DNA of 64,000 nucleotides from Mucilaginibacter yixingensis (GCF_041080815.1 NZ_CP160205.1:1116001-1180000); one strand, 5' to 3'. Positions 20,349-29,390 are shown, counted from the stretch's first letter. Translations and numbers: made by a program. The notes: generated by a model from the sequence alone, not told the origin.

Positions 20349-21299
20349 ATGATGTTAACTAATTCGGCAGCAGTACAGTGGGAGAAGGGTTATAACAATT
20401 ACGGGCCGTGGCTGCGCGAGAAATATAAGGGCATGCGCGTGTTCAAGGTGATTGTAGACGGCGGCTTTACCTGTCCTAACCGCGATGGCTCCAAAGGCTA
20501 TGGCGGCTGCACCTATTGCAATGTCGATTCATTTACCCCATCGGTAGCGCGCGATCAGCCTACGCTGCGCGAGCAGGTGCTGATGGGCATGGAACGTGCC
20601 CGCAAAGGCAACAAGGCCGATAAGTTTATCATCTATTTTCAACCCAATACCAATACTTACGCGCCGGCACATTACCTCAAAATGCTGTATGACGAGGCGT
20701 TGAGCGTTAATACTGAAGATATTGTGGGCCTGTCTGTAGGTACCCGTCCCGATTGTATCGATGCCGAGAAAATCGCCCTGCTGGAAAGCTATACCGACCG
20801 CTTTGATGTGGATCTGGAGATGGGCATGGAAAGTATCTATAACGATACCCTGACGCAGATTAACCGCGGCTGCATGCACGAAGACCTGCTGCGCGCCCTG
20901 AAACTGGTAGAGAACAGCAAACTGGACATTTGTGTACACACCATCTTCGGCTTCCCCTGGGAAACCAAGGAGATGATGCTGAAATATGCCGATGAGATTA
21001 ATCGCCACCCCCAAATCAAGTTCGTAAAATTCCATCACCTGCATATTGTAGAAGGCTCAGTAATGGGCGTAAAATATAAACGCGAACCATTCAAGCTATT
21101 TAGCCTGCCAGAGTATACTGATTTCTTGTGCGAACTGCTACCACTTGTTCGTCCGGATGTAGTGATTCAGCGCCTGTTCGGCATCAGCGACTGGGAACTG
21201 CTCATTGCCCCTAACTGGGGACTGAAAAAATCAGAGATCCAGTATTTTATTGATAAAACGATTTTGGATAGGGGGGTAGTGCAGGGATCGGCGCTATGA
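20349..21299 (+). CDS. YhcC-like radical SAM protein
   Basis: A 316-residue radical SAM enzyme of the YhcC/TIGR01212 family. Three cysteines that would bind the 4Fe-4S cluster appear as Cys42, Cys54 and Cys57 (FTCPNRDGSKGYGGCTYCN), the wide first spacing being typical of this family. Further family blocks are YFQPNTNTYAP, GTRPDCI and ELGMES-like DLEMGMESIYN. The substrate is not established for the family as far as I know. It starts with two ATG codons right after the promoter box. A nested repeat begins at the base after its stop codon. Confidence 0.9.
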   Translation: MMLTNSAAVQWEKGYNNYGPWLREKYKGMRVFKVIVDGGFTCPNRDGSKGYGGCTYCNVDSFTPSVARDQPTLREQVLMGMERARKGNKADKFIIYFQPNTNTYAPAHYLKMLYDEALSVNTEDIVGLSVGTRPDCIDAEKIALLESYTDRFDVDLEMGMESIYNDTLTQINRGCMHEDLLRALKLVENSKLDICVHTIFGFPWETKEMMLKYADEINRHPQIKFVKFHHLHIVEGSVMGVKYKREPFKLFSLPEYTDFLCELLPLVRPDVVIQRLFGISDWELLIAPNWGLKKSEIQYFIDKTILDRGVVQGSAL

Positions 21300-21561
21300 T
21301 GAACCTGGATTTAACGGATTTATCGTGAATTGATATTTTTTTGGCACTCAAGAGGGCTTCGCCGTTTCTAGGATTTACAGGATTTGATTTAGGTCACCCC
21401 GAACTTGTTTCGGGATCCCGCATGCAAGGTTAGTGCATGACTATTATCACGTCCTATGGGGGGGCGAAACAAGTTCGGCATGACCTGTATTTAATGGACA
21501 TCCTATAATTGATATGGCAGGTATCCTGAAAATCCCATAAATCCGTTTAATCCTGGTTCAA
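21300..21561. repeat. CAGGATTTAACGGATTTAT-family element carrying a nested second element
   Basis: Outer arms: GAACCTGGATTTAACGGAT (21301-) and ATCCGTTTAATCCTGGTTC (-21559). An inner half-site reads AGGATTTACAGGATTTGATT (21370-21389). Directly after it sits a second palindrome (21391-21486). The unnested relative at 37442-37584 shares the GGCNCTCAAGAGNGCTTC...AGGATTTGATTTAG block. This fills the 337-base gap before the acyltransferase operon. Confidence 0.8.
21391..21486. repeat. inner palindromic element (GGTCACCCCGAACTTG type)
   Basis: AGGTCACCCCGAACTTGTTT and its inverted partner CGAAACAAGTTCGGCATGACCT (21465-21486) enclose about 50 bases. It lies within the outer element, consistent with insertion of one repeat into another. 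Confidence 0.8.
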
Positions 21562-21636
21562 GATTTCTTACAACTTTCACCCTCCTTGGCTTCGTTTTTG
21601 CTATTTTTAGCCTGTCAACTATCTATTTAACACGTT

Positions 21637-22848
21637 TTGTCACAAAGGGGCCAGTCTAACTATTTTCCGGTGCTTACAGGGGTACGCGCTTTAGCGGCTT
21701 ACCTGGTGTTCATCTCGCACTATGATTATGTGTTTGATGAAGGTTTTCCCCAATGGTTGAGGCGTTTTTTCCACGAATTCCACATCGGTGTTACCGTTTT
21801 CTTTGTGCTATCGGGCTTTCTGATAACTTATCGTTATTATCATAACTTTCAGTTAAGCGGTAAGTGGTTCAGGCAATACGTCAAAAATCGTGTGGCCCGC
21901 ATCTACCCCATGTACTTTTTGCTGACCACCGGGGCATTTATCTATTACTATTTTACGCACGATACCAGCATCACCAAAAACTACCCCTCGCCGGTAGGAT
22001 TGTACTTTATGAATATCTTTTTTGCCCGAGGTTTCTTCTACCAGCTTTGGGACACAGGTATAGCGCAGGGCTGGAGTTTAACGGTTGAGGAATGTTTCTA
22101 TTTTTCGGCCCCCATCATTTTCTATATCGCCATTAAATACAAAAAGTTTTACGTGCAACCGGTAATCATTACGCTTACCGGCGTACTGCTGGTTTTGATT
22201 TTCAGGCATGTTAACTGGTGGGGCTTTTTTGGCAACTTTACGTTTATGATGCTGTACACCTTCCTGGGCCGCTGCTTTGAGTTTTTTGTGGGCATACAGC
22301 TGGCACTGTGGTTGTTAAAACGTGGGTTTACGCGGAAAAATAACGTATCGTTTACCTACATCGGGTTTGGGCTCATCTTTGTTTTTGTGCTGGTGATGGC
22401 TATGTTACCTATCCCGCAAGGATGGATTGCCGGCTTGCAGCATCCGGTGGGTATTGTGCTCAATAACTATTTAATTTCGTCGGCCATTGGCCTGTTCTTT
22501 TATGGTTTGCTTACCGAGCAGACCGCTGTAAAAAGCGTTTTATCAATGCCATTTGTAGAGTTGTTGGGTAAGGCATCTTACATTTTTTACCTGATCCATT
22601 TAGGGTATATGTATGGCTTTTTGCATCACGCGTGGGACTGGCTAAACGAGCGGGTTTTTGACCTGTATGGTAATTGGGGGGTAGATTGGAAATCGCCGTT
22701 TGAGAATGATCAGGTTAACCTGGTTTATGCTTTTATTGTGCTTAATGCCATCTCTATATTTTTGTTTAAATTTATAGAGGAGCCGCTTAACCATGCCATA
22801 CGCAAGTCGGGCTTTTTGATTAAGCCAACTGCCCGGCATCAAAATTGA
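21637..22848 (+). CDS. acyltransferase 3 family membrane protein
   Basis: A 403-residue integral membrane O-acyltransferase (OafA/YrhL type, Acyl_transf_3) with about ten transmembrane helices; such enzymes transfer acetyl or other acyl groups to surface sugars. The family's N-terminal block LTGVRALAAYLVFISHYDY, with its conserved His, and RIYPMYFLL are present. The frame opens with TTG at 21637; no ATG precedes the first conserved block, so a TTG start is inferred. It heads an apparent operon with a TPR protein (38-base gap), an esterase and an outer-membrane barrel. Confidence 0.9.
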   Translation: MSQRGQSNYFPVLTGVRALAAYLVFISHYDYVFDEGFPQWLRRFFHEFHIGVTVFFVLSGFLITYRYYHNFQLSGKWFRQYVKNRVARIYPMYFLLTTGAFIYYYFTHDTSITKNYPSPVGLYFMNIFFARGFFYQLWDTGIAQGWSLTVEECFYFSAPIIFYIAIKYKKFYVQPVIITLTGVLLVLIFRHVNWWGFFGNFTFMMLYTFLGRCFEFFVGIQLALWLLKRGFTRKNNVSFTYIGFGLIFVFVLVMAMLPIPQGWIAGLQHPVGIVLNNYLISSAIGLFFYGLLTEQTAVKSVLSMPFVELLGKASYIFYLIHLGYMYGFLHHAWDWLNERVFDLYGNWGVDWKSPFENDQVNLVYAFIVLNAISIFLFKFIEEPLNHAIRKSGFLIKPTARHQN

Positions 22849-22886
22849 TTAAAAAAAGCGACCCCGAGGGTGGTCGTCTGCTTTAT

Positions 22887-25016
22887 ATGAAAACGATTTT
22901 ACTTGTCCTCTTTCTGCTGCCTTTTTATGCACTTGCGCAAAACTCAGAAGCGCTGATTCAAAGCGGCAACGCCAAAGCCGGCGAGAAGAATTATACCGGT
23001 GCCATTGCCGATTTTAGCCGCGCCATTCAACTGGACGGCAATAACTCGCGCATTTATTATTATCGCGCCAATGCCTACAGTAACCTGAAAGATTACCGGA
23101 ACGCCATCTCTGATTTTACCCGTTCTATCGAGCTGAACCCTAACTATGTAATGGCCTGGTTTTACCGTGGTAACGCCCATGCGGCCAATCATGAACCGAC
23201 AGATGCCATTGATGATTTTGATCACGCCATGGCCATGAATACGCCAACGGCAGAAATGTATCACTATCGGGCCAATGCTAAAAGCGACGCAGGTGATTAC
23301 GATGGCGCTATTGCCGATTTTAATACAGCAATCAAGATGTCGCCCAATAATGCTGATCTGTACGAGTACCGCGGCGTGGCCAAAGCCAACCAGGGCAATC
23401 ATCAGGGAGCCATTGCAGATTATGATGTGGCTGCGCGTTTACAACCCAATAATTCAGATCTCGTTTTCTATCGTGCCAACTCAAAAGCCAGCTTGGGCGA
23501 TTTTCCCGGTGCCATTGCCGATTATAAACGTGCAACAACATTGAATCCGCGCAATGCCGACGCCTTTTTTTATTGTGCCAATGCCGAGGCTAACCTGAAA
23601 CAATATGATGCCGCCATTGCCGATTTTAAAACAGCTATCAGCATCAATCCGCGTTTGCCAAATATTTATAAATATCTGGCCAATGCGTTGAGTCATGGCT
23701 CCAATATCGGTTCGGCAGCCAGCTATTTTACCGATGCATTGAAGCGCGATCCAAACAATGCAGAGATCTACCTGTACGATGGCATCGTTAAAAATAACCT
23801 GGGCGATCAGGATGCGGCGATGACTGATTTTAATAAATCAATCAAGCTGAATCCCAAAAACGCTGATGCCTATCAAACCCGTGCCGATCTGCGTTATGAT
23901 CTGAAAGATTACGACGGTGCCAAAGGCGATGCCGACACGGCCATCATTCTTGACCCCAAAAACAGTTATGCCTACTTGAGTCGGGCACGTGTGCTTCTGA
24001 AATTAAAAGACACCGTTAAAGCTTTGGCTGATGCAGATCAATCCATAAAAATTAATCCAACTAATGATTACGGCCTGGTAGTTCGCGGAGATATCCGCAC
24101 CATCATGAAAAAATACCCGGATGCACTGGCTGATTATGATAAGGCTCTGCGCATTAACAGTGGTAATGCCGAAACTTACTTGAAACGTGGCGCGGCCCGT
24201 TTAATGGCCGGCGATAGGACAGGTAGTTTGCAGGATTATAACAAGGCTTTGACTATGGATAAAGGCAATGTAAGCATGTACAGCCGCGCCGGACAAGAAA
24301 TGCTGGATGCGGAGTTTTATGCTGATGTTTTGCCTGTGTATGATTTTCTGCTCTCAAAAAAACCAACAGAAAGTGGCTATTATATTAACCGGGGTATTGC
24401 CAAACAGCATACCGGTAATGAGCAGGGTGCACTGACAGATTTTAACCATGCCATTGACATGGATGCAGTATCGGGTAAGGCATTGGCCCAACGCGCCAGC
24501 CTGCAATTACAGCTAAAGAACTATGACGCTTCCCTGCAGGATGTAAACAAAGCGCTGCTGATTAATGAGAATGATGACGAAGCTTATTTCATTCGCGGCA
24601 ACCTGTACCTGGAAAAGAAAGACTACCGCAATGCACTGAGCGATTATAACACCGCGCTGTTCATCAACTTGAAAAATGATAAGGTGGTTGCCTCGCGCGG
24701 CTATGTAGAAAGCTTTTTGCCTGATTTTAAAGATCGCATGAATGCCGATTTTGCCGATGCTATTAAACGTCAGCCTAACAACGCACGCGTGTATGATTTG
24801 CGTGGACAGGCCAAGTTTAATACCCGCGATTTAACTGCCGCGCAGGATTTTGATAAGGCCATTGCGCTGGATGCCAGGTATGCACCGGCTTACCTGCATC
24901 GCGGATTATTAAAAGTATCGGGCGCTAACACGTCATCAGCCTGTGCCGATTTTAAGAAGGCGTTTGATCTGGGGATGAAAGAAGCGCAGGAACAGATTAG
25001 AAGATATTGTAAGTAA
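22887..25016 (+). CDS. TPR-repeat protein, secreted
   Basis: A 709-residue protein with a signal peptide (MKTILLVLFLLPFYALAQ) followed by tetratricopeptide repeats almost to the C-terminus, about 18-19 units of 34 residues with the recurring pattern AIADFxxAIxxxPxNAxxYxxRA. TPR arrays are protein-interaction scaffolds; this one would act in the periplasm. The frame is open from 22845, but the signal peptide fixes the start at 22887. Lying between an acyltransferase and a secreted esterase, it may scaffold an envelope assembly, though this is only inference. The DNA repeats follow the protein repeats. Confidence 0.88.
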   Translation: MKTILLVLFLLPFYALAQNSEALIQSGNAKAGEKNYTGAIADFSRAIQLDGNNSRIYYYRANAYSNLKDYRNAISDFTRSIELNPNYVMAWFYRGNAHAANHEPTDAIDDFDHAMAMNTPTAEMYHYRANAKSDAGDYDGAIADFNTAIKMSPNNADLYEYRGVAKANQGNHQGAIADYDVAARLQPNNSDLVFYRANSKASLGDFPGAIADYKRATTLNPRNADAFFYCANAEANLKQYDAAIADFKTAISINPRLPNIYKYLANALSHGSNIGSAASYFTDALKRDPNNAEIYLYDGIVKNNLGDQDAAMTDFNKSIKLNPKNADAYQTRADLRYDLKDYDGAKGDADTAIILDPKNSYAYLSRARVLLKLKDTVKALADADQSIKINPTNDYGLVVRGDIRTIMKKYPDALADYDKALRINSGNAETYLKRGAARLMAGDRTGSLQDYNKALTMDKGNVSMYSRAGQEMLDAEFYADVLPVYDFLLSKKPTESGYYINRGIAKQHTGNEQGALTDFNHAIDMDAVSGKALAQRASLQLQLKNYDASLQDVNKALLINENDDEAYFIRGNLYLEKKDYRNALSDYNTALFINLKNDKVVASRGYVESFLPDFKDRMNADFADAIKRQPNNARVYDLRGQAKFNTRDLTAAQDFDKAIALDARYAPAYLHRGLLKVSGANTSSACADFKKAFDLGMKEAQEQIRRYCK

Positions 25017-25053
25017 ACACAGATTAGCTATCAGTTTAAATAAGAAAAACGGA

Positions 25054-26406
25054 ATGTTTAAAAGATATAAAGCGCTGCTGCTATTTATTACAACAGGGTT
25101 TTTGTGGCTCAACGGGTTGAACCTGAACGCCTGTTTTGCACAGGAAGGCAAGAAAGACGAAGAGCATGAAGACGAGGTTTACATAGAAGTTGATCCGCGT
25201 AATAAAAACGCGATTTTTAACGACGATGACGACATCGGCTACAAGATAAAAGTAAAAAGCACTTACAAGGAAACGCAGGACGGCAAGCTGAGCTATGATC
25301 TGCTAACGGATGAAAATAAACTTATTTCTACCCATAGCTTGCCGGTGCACTTGACCCATAACTCAAGCGATAGTTACAACATCACACTGCCGCACCAGAA
25401 GGCCGGTTTTTACCGCTTGAACATGCGTTTCAACTTTACATCGTATGATGATACGGTGAAGCGCGTTTTTGGTGTTAGTCCGTTAAAGTTACATAGCGAG
25501 CTGCACCGCCCTGATGATTTTGAAGCATTCTGGAAAGGTACGTTGGTCGAGTTGAAGAAAGTGCCACCACAATACAAAGTAATTGAACGTAAAGACTTAT
25601 CTACCAAATACAAAACTGTTTACCTGGTAGAGATGCGCTCGTACCAGAACTACCTGATTCGCGGTTGGTTGGTTGTGCCTACTTTTGGCAGGAGGTTGCC
25701 GGTCCATTACCGTGTGCCTGGCTATGGTGTGGAAATGCACCCCAATATGGATGCCGACGATTTTGTGGCGTTTGACTTGAACGTACGTGGCAGCGGAAAC
25801 AGCCAGGACAGCATCAAATTGAATACCGATATCTATTCCACTCACGGGCTGGAAGACCGCGATAACTACATTTACCGCGGCGCATATATGGACTGTATCC
25901 GCGGACTGGATTTCCTGGCCTCGCACCCTAAACTGAAAATAGATACTACCCGCATATTTGTTGAAGGCGGTAGCCAGGGTGGTGCACTGGGCATAATGGT
26001 GGCCGCATTGGATAAACGCGTAAAGGCTTTGACCGTACAGGTTCCACTATACTCAGATATTCGCGATACCTACGCTGTTTCAGCTACCTATGATGTGCAG
26101 GTGTTCCCATTCAAAATGTTTCGGAAATACCATGACTCGCACCCTGGCTATACCTGGGATGAGTTTTACAAAGTGTTTGACTATTACGACCCGCAAAACT
26201 TTGCCCCAATGGTAAAATGCCCTGTGCTGATGGGTATAGGTTTGCTGGATTTGTACTGCCCGCCGCGTAGTAGCATGAGCATGTATAATCATTTGGGTAC
26301 TAAAGATAAAGAGTACATTACAGTAGCCAACTCCACGCACGAGGTGAACTTTAACTACTTCATGTTTCAAAACAACTGGTTGCGCGAAAAGCTGCGTGTG
26401 CCATAA
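25054..26406 (+). CDS. secreted acetyl-xylan-esterase-like (CE7) hydrolase
   Basis: A 450-residue alpha/beta hydrolase of the AXE1/CE7 type, which removes acetyl groups from sugars or cephalosporin C. A signal peptide (about residues 1-29) is followed by an acidic linker, a beta-sandwich-like N-terminal domain (40-145) and the hydrolase domain. The catalytic triad is visible: Ser307 (GGSQGG), Asp399 (DLYCPP) and His429 (NSTHEV). The RGSGNSQDS segment is typical of the family. It lies in one operon with an acyltransferase, so acylation and deacylation of the same polymer are plausible. Confidence 0.88.
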   Translation: MFKRYKALLLFITTGFLWLNGLNLNACFAQEGKKDEEHEDEVYIEVDPRNKNAIFNDDDDIGYKIKVKSTYKETQDGKLSYDLLTDENKLISTHSLPVHLTHNSSDSYNITLPHQKAGFYRLNMRFNFTSYDDTVKRVFGVSPLKLHSELHRPDDFEAFWKGTLVELKKVPPQYKVIERKDLSTKYKTVYLVEMRSYQNYLIRGWLVVPTFGRRLPVHYRVPGYGVEMHPNMDADDFVAFDLNVRGSGNSQDSIKLNTDIYSTHGLEDRDNYIYRGAYMDCIRGLDFLASHPKLKIDTTRIFVEGGSQGGALGIMVAALDKRVKALTVQVPLYSDIRDTYAVSATYDVQVFPFKMFRKYHDSHPGYTWDEFYKVFDYYDPQNFAPMVKCPVLMGIGLLDLYCPPRSSMSMYNHLGTKDKEYITVANSTHEVNFNYFMFQNNWLREKLRVP

Positions 26407-26419
26407 TCCTGTTGCATAA

Positions 26420-27262
26420 ATGAAAAAGATCTATCTATTTTTATTAATACTCATCAGCATGGTATCAACGGTTAATACCGCGCGTGCCGGCTGGCCAATA
26501 GGCAAGTACCGCAATCTTGTGATCCCGTCTTTTAACTACTATACATCAAAAGATACGTGGGATCAGAACGGTGACAAGATCAAAGGTAAACCCGGTGCCG
26601 GTTTTACCAGCTACTCGTTTGGCTTGTATGCTGGTTACGGCATCACCCGTCGCTTAGACGCCATTGTGAATGTGCTTTACCCCATGCAGTACAGCGCCTA
26701 TCGCGATGGTTCAAATAACCTGGTAAAACAAAACAGCCAGGGTTTGGGCGATTTGCAGGCCGGTTTAAGCTACAATCTGTTCAACTTTGGTTATACCAGT
26801 TTCCTGTCGGTAATGGGTTCGGCTATTATTCCGCTGTATGATACTACCAAGACGGTGGCGCTGGGCTATGCCTCGTATGGAGCCGAGCTGAAGCTGATGT
26901 ACAGCGGTGCCATAGATAAAAGCTGGCTAAAAGGTTACTACAACCTGGAAGTAGGCTATCGTCGTTATTTTGCAGACCAAGGGCCGAATGTGATTATCTA
27001 TACCGCGTCAATGGGCGTGCCGCTTGGCCGCCGCAACCAGATGAGTGTGGAGCTGAGCGGACAGAACTCCTATAGTATCAACAAATCATTTAATCCCAAC
27101 CTGGCCGTAAACCGCGATTATCGCTTCACCAAGGGTGCCCTTAATTACGGTCATACTTTTACAAGGCGGTTCTCGGTGTTTCTCTCTGGCTTCTATACCT
27201 TTACAGGGCGCAATACAGGGCAGGGATACGGAGGCTCGGTGCAGTCGATATTTAAGTTGTAG
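26420..27262 (+). CDS. outer-membrane beta-barrel protein
   Basis: A 280-residue protein with a signal peptide (cut near NTARA-GW) and alternating hydrophobic beta strands throughout, ending in the aromatic-rich GSVQSIFKL expected of an outer-membrane barrel. It resembles the MetA-pathway phenol-degradation barrel family (transporter-like), for example SYSFGLYAGYGITRRLDAIVNVLYP, though similarity is only general. It starts 13 bases after the esterase and is the last gene of the operon. It may move small molecules or sugar products across the outer membrane. Confidence 0.75.
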   Translation: MKKIYLFLLILISMVSTVNTARAGWPIGKYRNLVIPSFNYYTSKDTWDQNGDKIKGKPGAGFTSYSFGLYAGYGITRRLDAIVNVLYPMQYSAYRDGSNNLVKQNSQGLGDLQAGLSYNLFNFGYTSFLSVMGSAIIPLYDTTKTVALGYASYGAELKLMYSGAIDKSWLKGYYNLEVGYRRYFADQGPNVIIYTASMGVPLGRRNQMSVELSGQNSYSINKSFNPNLAVNRDYRFTKGALNYGHTFTRRFSVFLSGFYTFTGRNTGQGYGGSVQSIFKL

Positions 27263-27297
27263 GCTTCGGGTCAAAAACAAAGCTCGCCAGTATAATT

Positions 27298-27788
27298 CCC
27301 CTCTAGAGAGGGGTTAGGGGTGTGTCATTCGTCATGCTAAGACACGGTGCAAAGAAAAATCATTCCTTATAATCAACATCTAAAAGAGCTGGCCAGGAAA
27401 CTCCGCAATGAAAGTACTCCAGGCGAAGTATTATTGTGGCAAGAATTAAAAGCCCAAAAGCTCGGCTATGATTTTCATCGGCAGAAACCGCTATTAAATT
27501 ATATTGTTGATTTTTACTGCAGCGAGCTTGAATTGGTTATCGAATTAGATGGCCTTTATCATGACGATATATTAGAGCTGGATGCTGTTCGTGATGAAGA
27601 GCTGCGGGCATATAATTTGACCGTATTGCGGTTTTCTGAGATGCAAGTGAGAAAGGATATGGCGAATCTATTGCGTGTGATAGAGCATTATATTGAGGAA
27701 TATGAAAGCGCTCACGGTTGTTGGAAGGACACACCCCAATGAAAGGTAGTGCTGTTGGGCTCTTTTGTGCATCCCCTCTCAAGAGGGG
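27298..27788. mobile_element. palindromic element carrying a DUF559 nuclease gene
   Basis: Terminal near-palindromes CCCCTCTAGAGAGGGG (27298-27313) and CCCCTCTCAAGAGGGG (27773-27788) flank an inner inverted pair GGGGTGTGTC (27317-27326) and GACACACCCC (27728-27737). The DUF559 gene fills the space between the inner pair. A copy with the same four blocks but only 16 bases in the middle lies at 27872-27965. The layout is like an autonomous unit and its gene-less derivative. Confidence 0.65.
27347..27742 (+). CDS. DUF559 (Vsr-like endonuclease fold) protein
   Basis: A 131-residue DUF559 protein, a family related to very-short-patch-repair endonucleases and the PD-(D/E)XK fold. Family blocks are all present: STPGEVLLWQELK, FHRQKPLLNYIVDFYC, VIELDGLYHDD and LTVLRFSEMQV. 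The start is GTG at 27347. The last codons (KDTPQ and the stop) are encoded in and just after the right inner repeat GACACACCCC, so gene and repeat are structurally joined. The function of DUF559 is not established; nicking or cutting of the element's hairpins is my inference. Confidence 0.85.
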   Translation: MQRKIIPYNQHLKELARKLRNESTPGEVLLWQELKAQKLGYDFHRQKPLLNYIVDFYCSELELVIELDGLYHDDILELDAVRDEELRAYNLTVLRFSEMQVRKDMANLLRVIEHYIEEYESAHGCWKDTPQ

Positions 27789-27871
27789 AAATGAAGTTTT
27801 GCGTAAGTAGCTTTCATACAGTATTTTGTGGCGTTAATTAACTTAGAAGGAAGCTTTGGAGTTGTGCGATT

Positions 27872-27965
27872 CCCCTCTTGAGAGGGGCGGAGGGGTGTGT
27901 CCTTATACGTGCGAAATGACACACCCCTGCAACCGCACATTCAACGCGCCCCCTCTCAAGAGGGG
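27872..27965. repeat. solo (gene-less) copy of the DUF559 palindromic element
   Basis: CCCCTCTTGAGAGGGG (27872-27887), GGGGTGTGTC (27892-27901), 16 bases, GACACACCCC (27918-27927), then CCCCTCTCAAGAGGGG (27950-27965). The same blocks occur in the same order as in 27298-27788, without the gene. Confidence 0.85.
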
Positions 27966-27984
27966 ATTTAACTCTTCCCAAAGA

Positions 27985-28010
27985 CCACTCGGCTCCAGCC
28001 GAGCGACTGC
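27985..28010. repeat. CTCGGCTCCAGCCGAG palindrome
   Basis: CACTCGGCTCCAGCCGAG followed by CGACTGC. The same unit recurs near 32407-32434 and, inside a larger structure, at 47570-47736. Confidence 0.75.
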
Positions 28011-28026
28011 AATTATAACTCCCCCT

Positions 28027-28497
28027 TTAGGGAGCTGGGGGAAACATCTTCCTGATCGCCTCTTCCCTAAACTCAAAAATTTGCCGTATCTGTTTCTCTA
28101 CAAATAAATTATTGGCTAGTCGGCCAATTGGTCCGTATGGTATGGCGTAGTTTAGAATATCGCGCATGCGGGTACCACCGGGGATGGCCTCAAAGTGATG
28201 CTGATGGTGCCACAGGGCATAGGGGCCAAAGCGCTGCTCGTCTACAAAATATTGCTGATCCTGTACGTGGGTAATCTCGGTCATCCAATCCATTTCAACA
28301 CCCAGGAAGGGGGAGATTTTGTAAGTGATAATCATACCTGGATACATTTGGGTGTGGGCAGTGTAGGGCGATGTTACTTTAAACTTCACGTTGTCTGGCG
28401 TAATCTTAGCCAGGTTCAACGGCGACCGGAAAAACTCCCAGGCCTCGGCCACGCTGATAGGAATATCCTGTTGCCAGGTAAGCAGGTATGTTTTCAT
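28027..28497 (-). CDS. SRPBCC family protein
   Basis: A 156-residue protein of the SRPBCC (START/Bet v1) fold, of the ligand-binding type often found alone or with SDR epimerases (COG4276-like). Recognisable parts are the opening IPISVAEAWEFFRSPLNLAKITP and the closing helix LFVEKQIRQIFEFREEAIRKMF. The ligand is unknown. The stop codon and last residues (PPAP) lie inside a CCCCCTTTAGGG-type repeat, suggesting that a repeat insertion reset the C-terminus by a few codons. It has no obvious operon partner. Confidence 0.82.
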   Translation of the reverse strand: MKTYLLTWQQDIPISVAEAWEFFRSPLNLAKITPDNVKFKVTSPYTAHTQMYPGMIITYKISPFLGVEMDWMTEITHVQDQQYFVDEQRFGPYALWHHQHHFEAIPGGTRMRDILNYAIPYGPIGRLANNLFVEKQIRQIFEFREEAIRKMFPPAP

Positions 28498-28569
28498 TAA
28501 TACTAATAAGGAATTTTTATAAGCAATAACCCATTATGTAGCTTGTTGGTTTTCTAAGTATCTTGGTTT

Positions 28570-29286
28570 TTAGGCGAATAAGAGATAAGGTATCTTGTAG
28601 CTTTTAATATGGATAAATATCTCGCCGTTACTTTTTTGATCGATTTGGGTAATTTGAAAAATACGTAAAACGGACATTGCACGGTACACCGTATTCTTAT
28701 CCTTTAAAGTATAATTATTAGCAATAGTTTTCCAATTGCGATATAAATCAACATCACGATCACGCATAGGATAAGATGACGTTTTTAATTTGCTTTCATA
28801 GGTGTTAAGATCATGAATAACCTGTGTATGAGATAGGGTGTTAGCATGCAACAAATGTTTAAATATGCTATCAGTTAGCTTAAATGTCTGATCACGTCGC
28901 TGTATGTTGAATTTGGCAAGGACTTGATTTAATCCGTATTCAAAGCAACCGGTAGTATCTTTGCCAAGTTTTTTTAAAGAATCAGTAGATAGCCAGTACG
29001 TTTCATTATTGCAATCTACGGGAAGTAGTGTGCTGGTCTGGTTGTTTGAGAACACGATCAATTGATCGCAGTTGTCGGCAATTGGGCCCCGGAGTATTTT
29101 TAGTTTGATGCCTTGTAATGTAAGTGAATCACTGACTTTGTATAGCGTGGTGTTTTTCTTATCCAGCCACACAGAATAGCGTGCGGTAATACTGTCAAAT
29201 GCCGAATGTCCAGATTGCGGGTTGCGAGAATGACACTGCGTAAAAAAGAGTAAGCTGGAAAGATACCCTGCTATTAAAAGCTTCAT
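28570..29286 (-). CDS. hypothetical lipoprotein
   Basis: A 238-residue protein with a signal peptide and lipobox (LSSLLFFTQC, Cys18). The rest is polar, with no family recognised; it contains a Cys pair (DNCDQ and DCNNE) and a later Cys (TGCFEYG). The coding sequence is visibly AT-richer than neighbouring genes and uses many AAT/ATA/TTA codons, which may point to recent acquisition. It is a single gene with no promoter match found. Confidence 0.65.
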   Translation of the reverse strand: MKLLIAGYLSSLLFFTQCHSRNPQSGHSAFDSITARYSVWLDKKNTTLYKVSDSLTLQGIKLKILRGPIADNCDQLIVFSNNQTSTLLPVDCNNETYWLSTDSLKKLGKDTTGCFEYGLNQVLAKFNIQRRDQTFKLTDSIFKHLLHANTLSHTQVIHDLNTYESKLKTSSYPMRDRDVDLYRNWKTIANNYTLKDKNTVYRAMSVLRIFQITQIDQKSNGEIFIHIKSYKIPYLLFA

Positions 29287-29390
29287 ACAACTAATGTAAT
29301 AGTTATATGGGTTCTGATGGAGTTTTTAGTAAATAAAATGTGGTATTCTCATCTTTGTTTATGTACAAACGTTTTTAGATAACAGATGTG

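Noticed and set aside
27298..28050. A CRISPR array from repeated CCCCTCT/AGAGGGG words
   Set aside because: The units are palindromic, irregularly spaced and flank a gene; there are no unique spacers of constant length and no cas genes.
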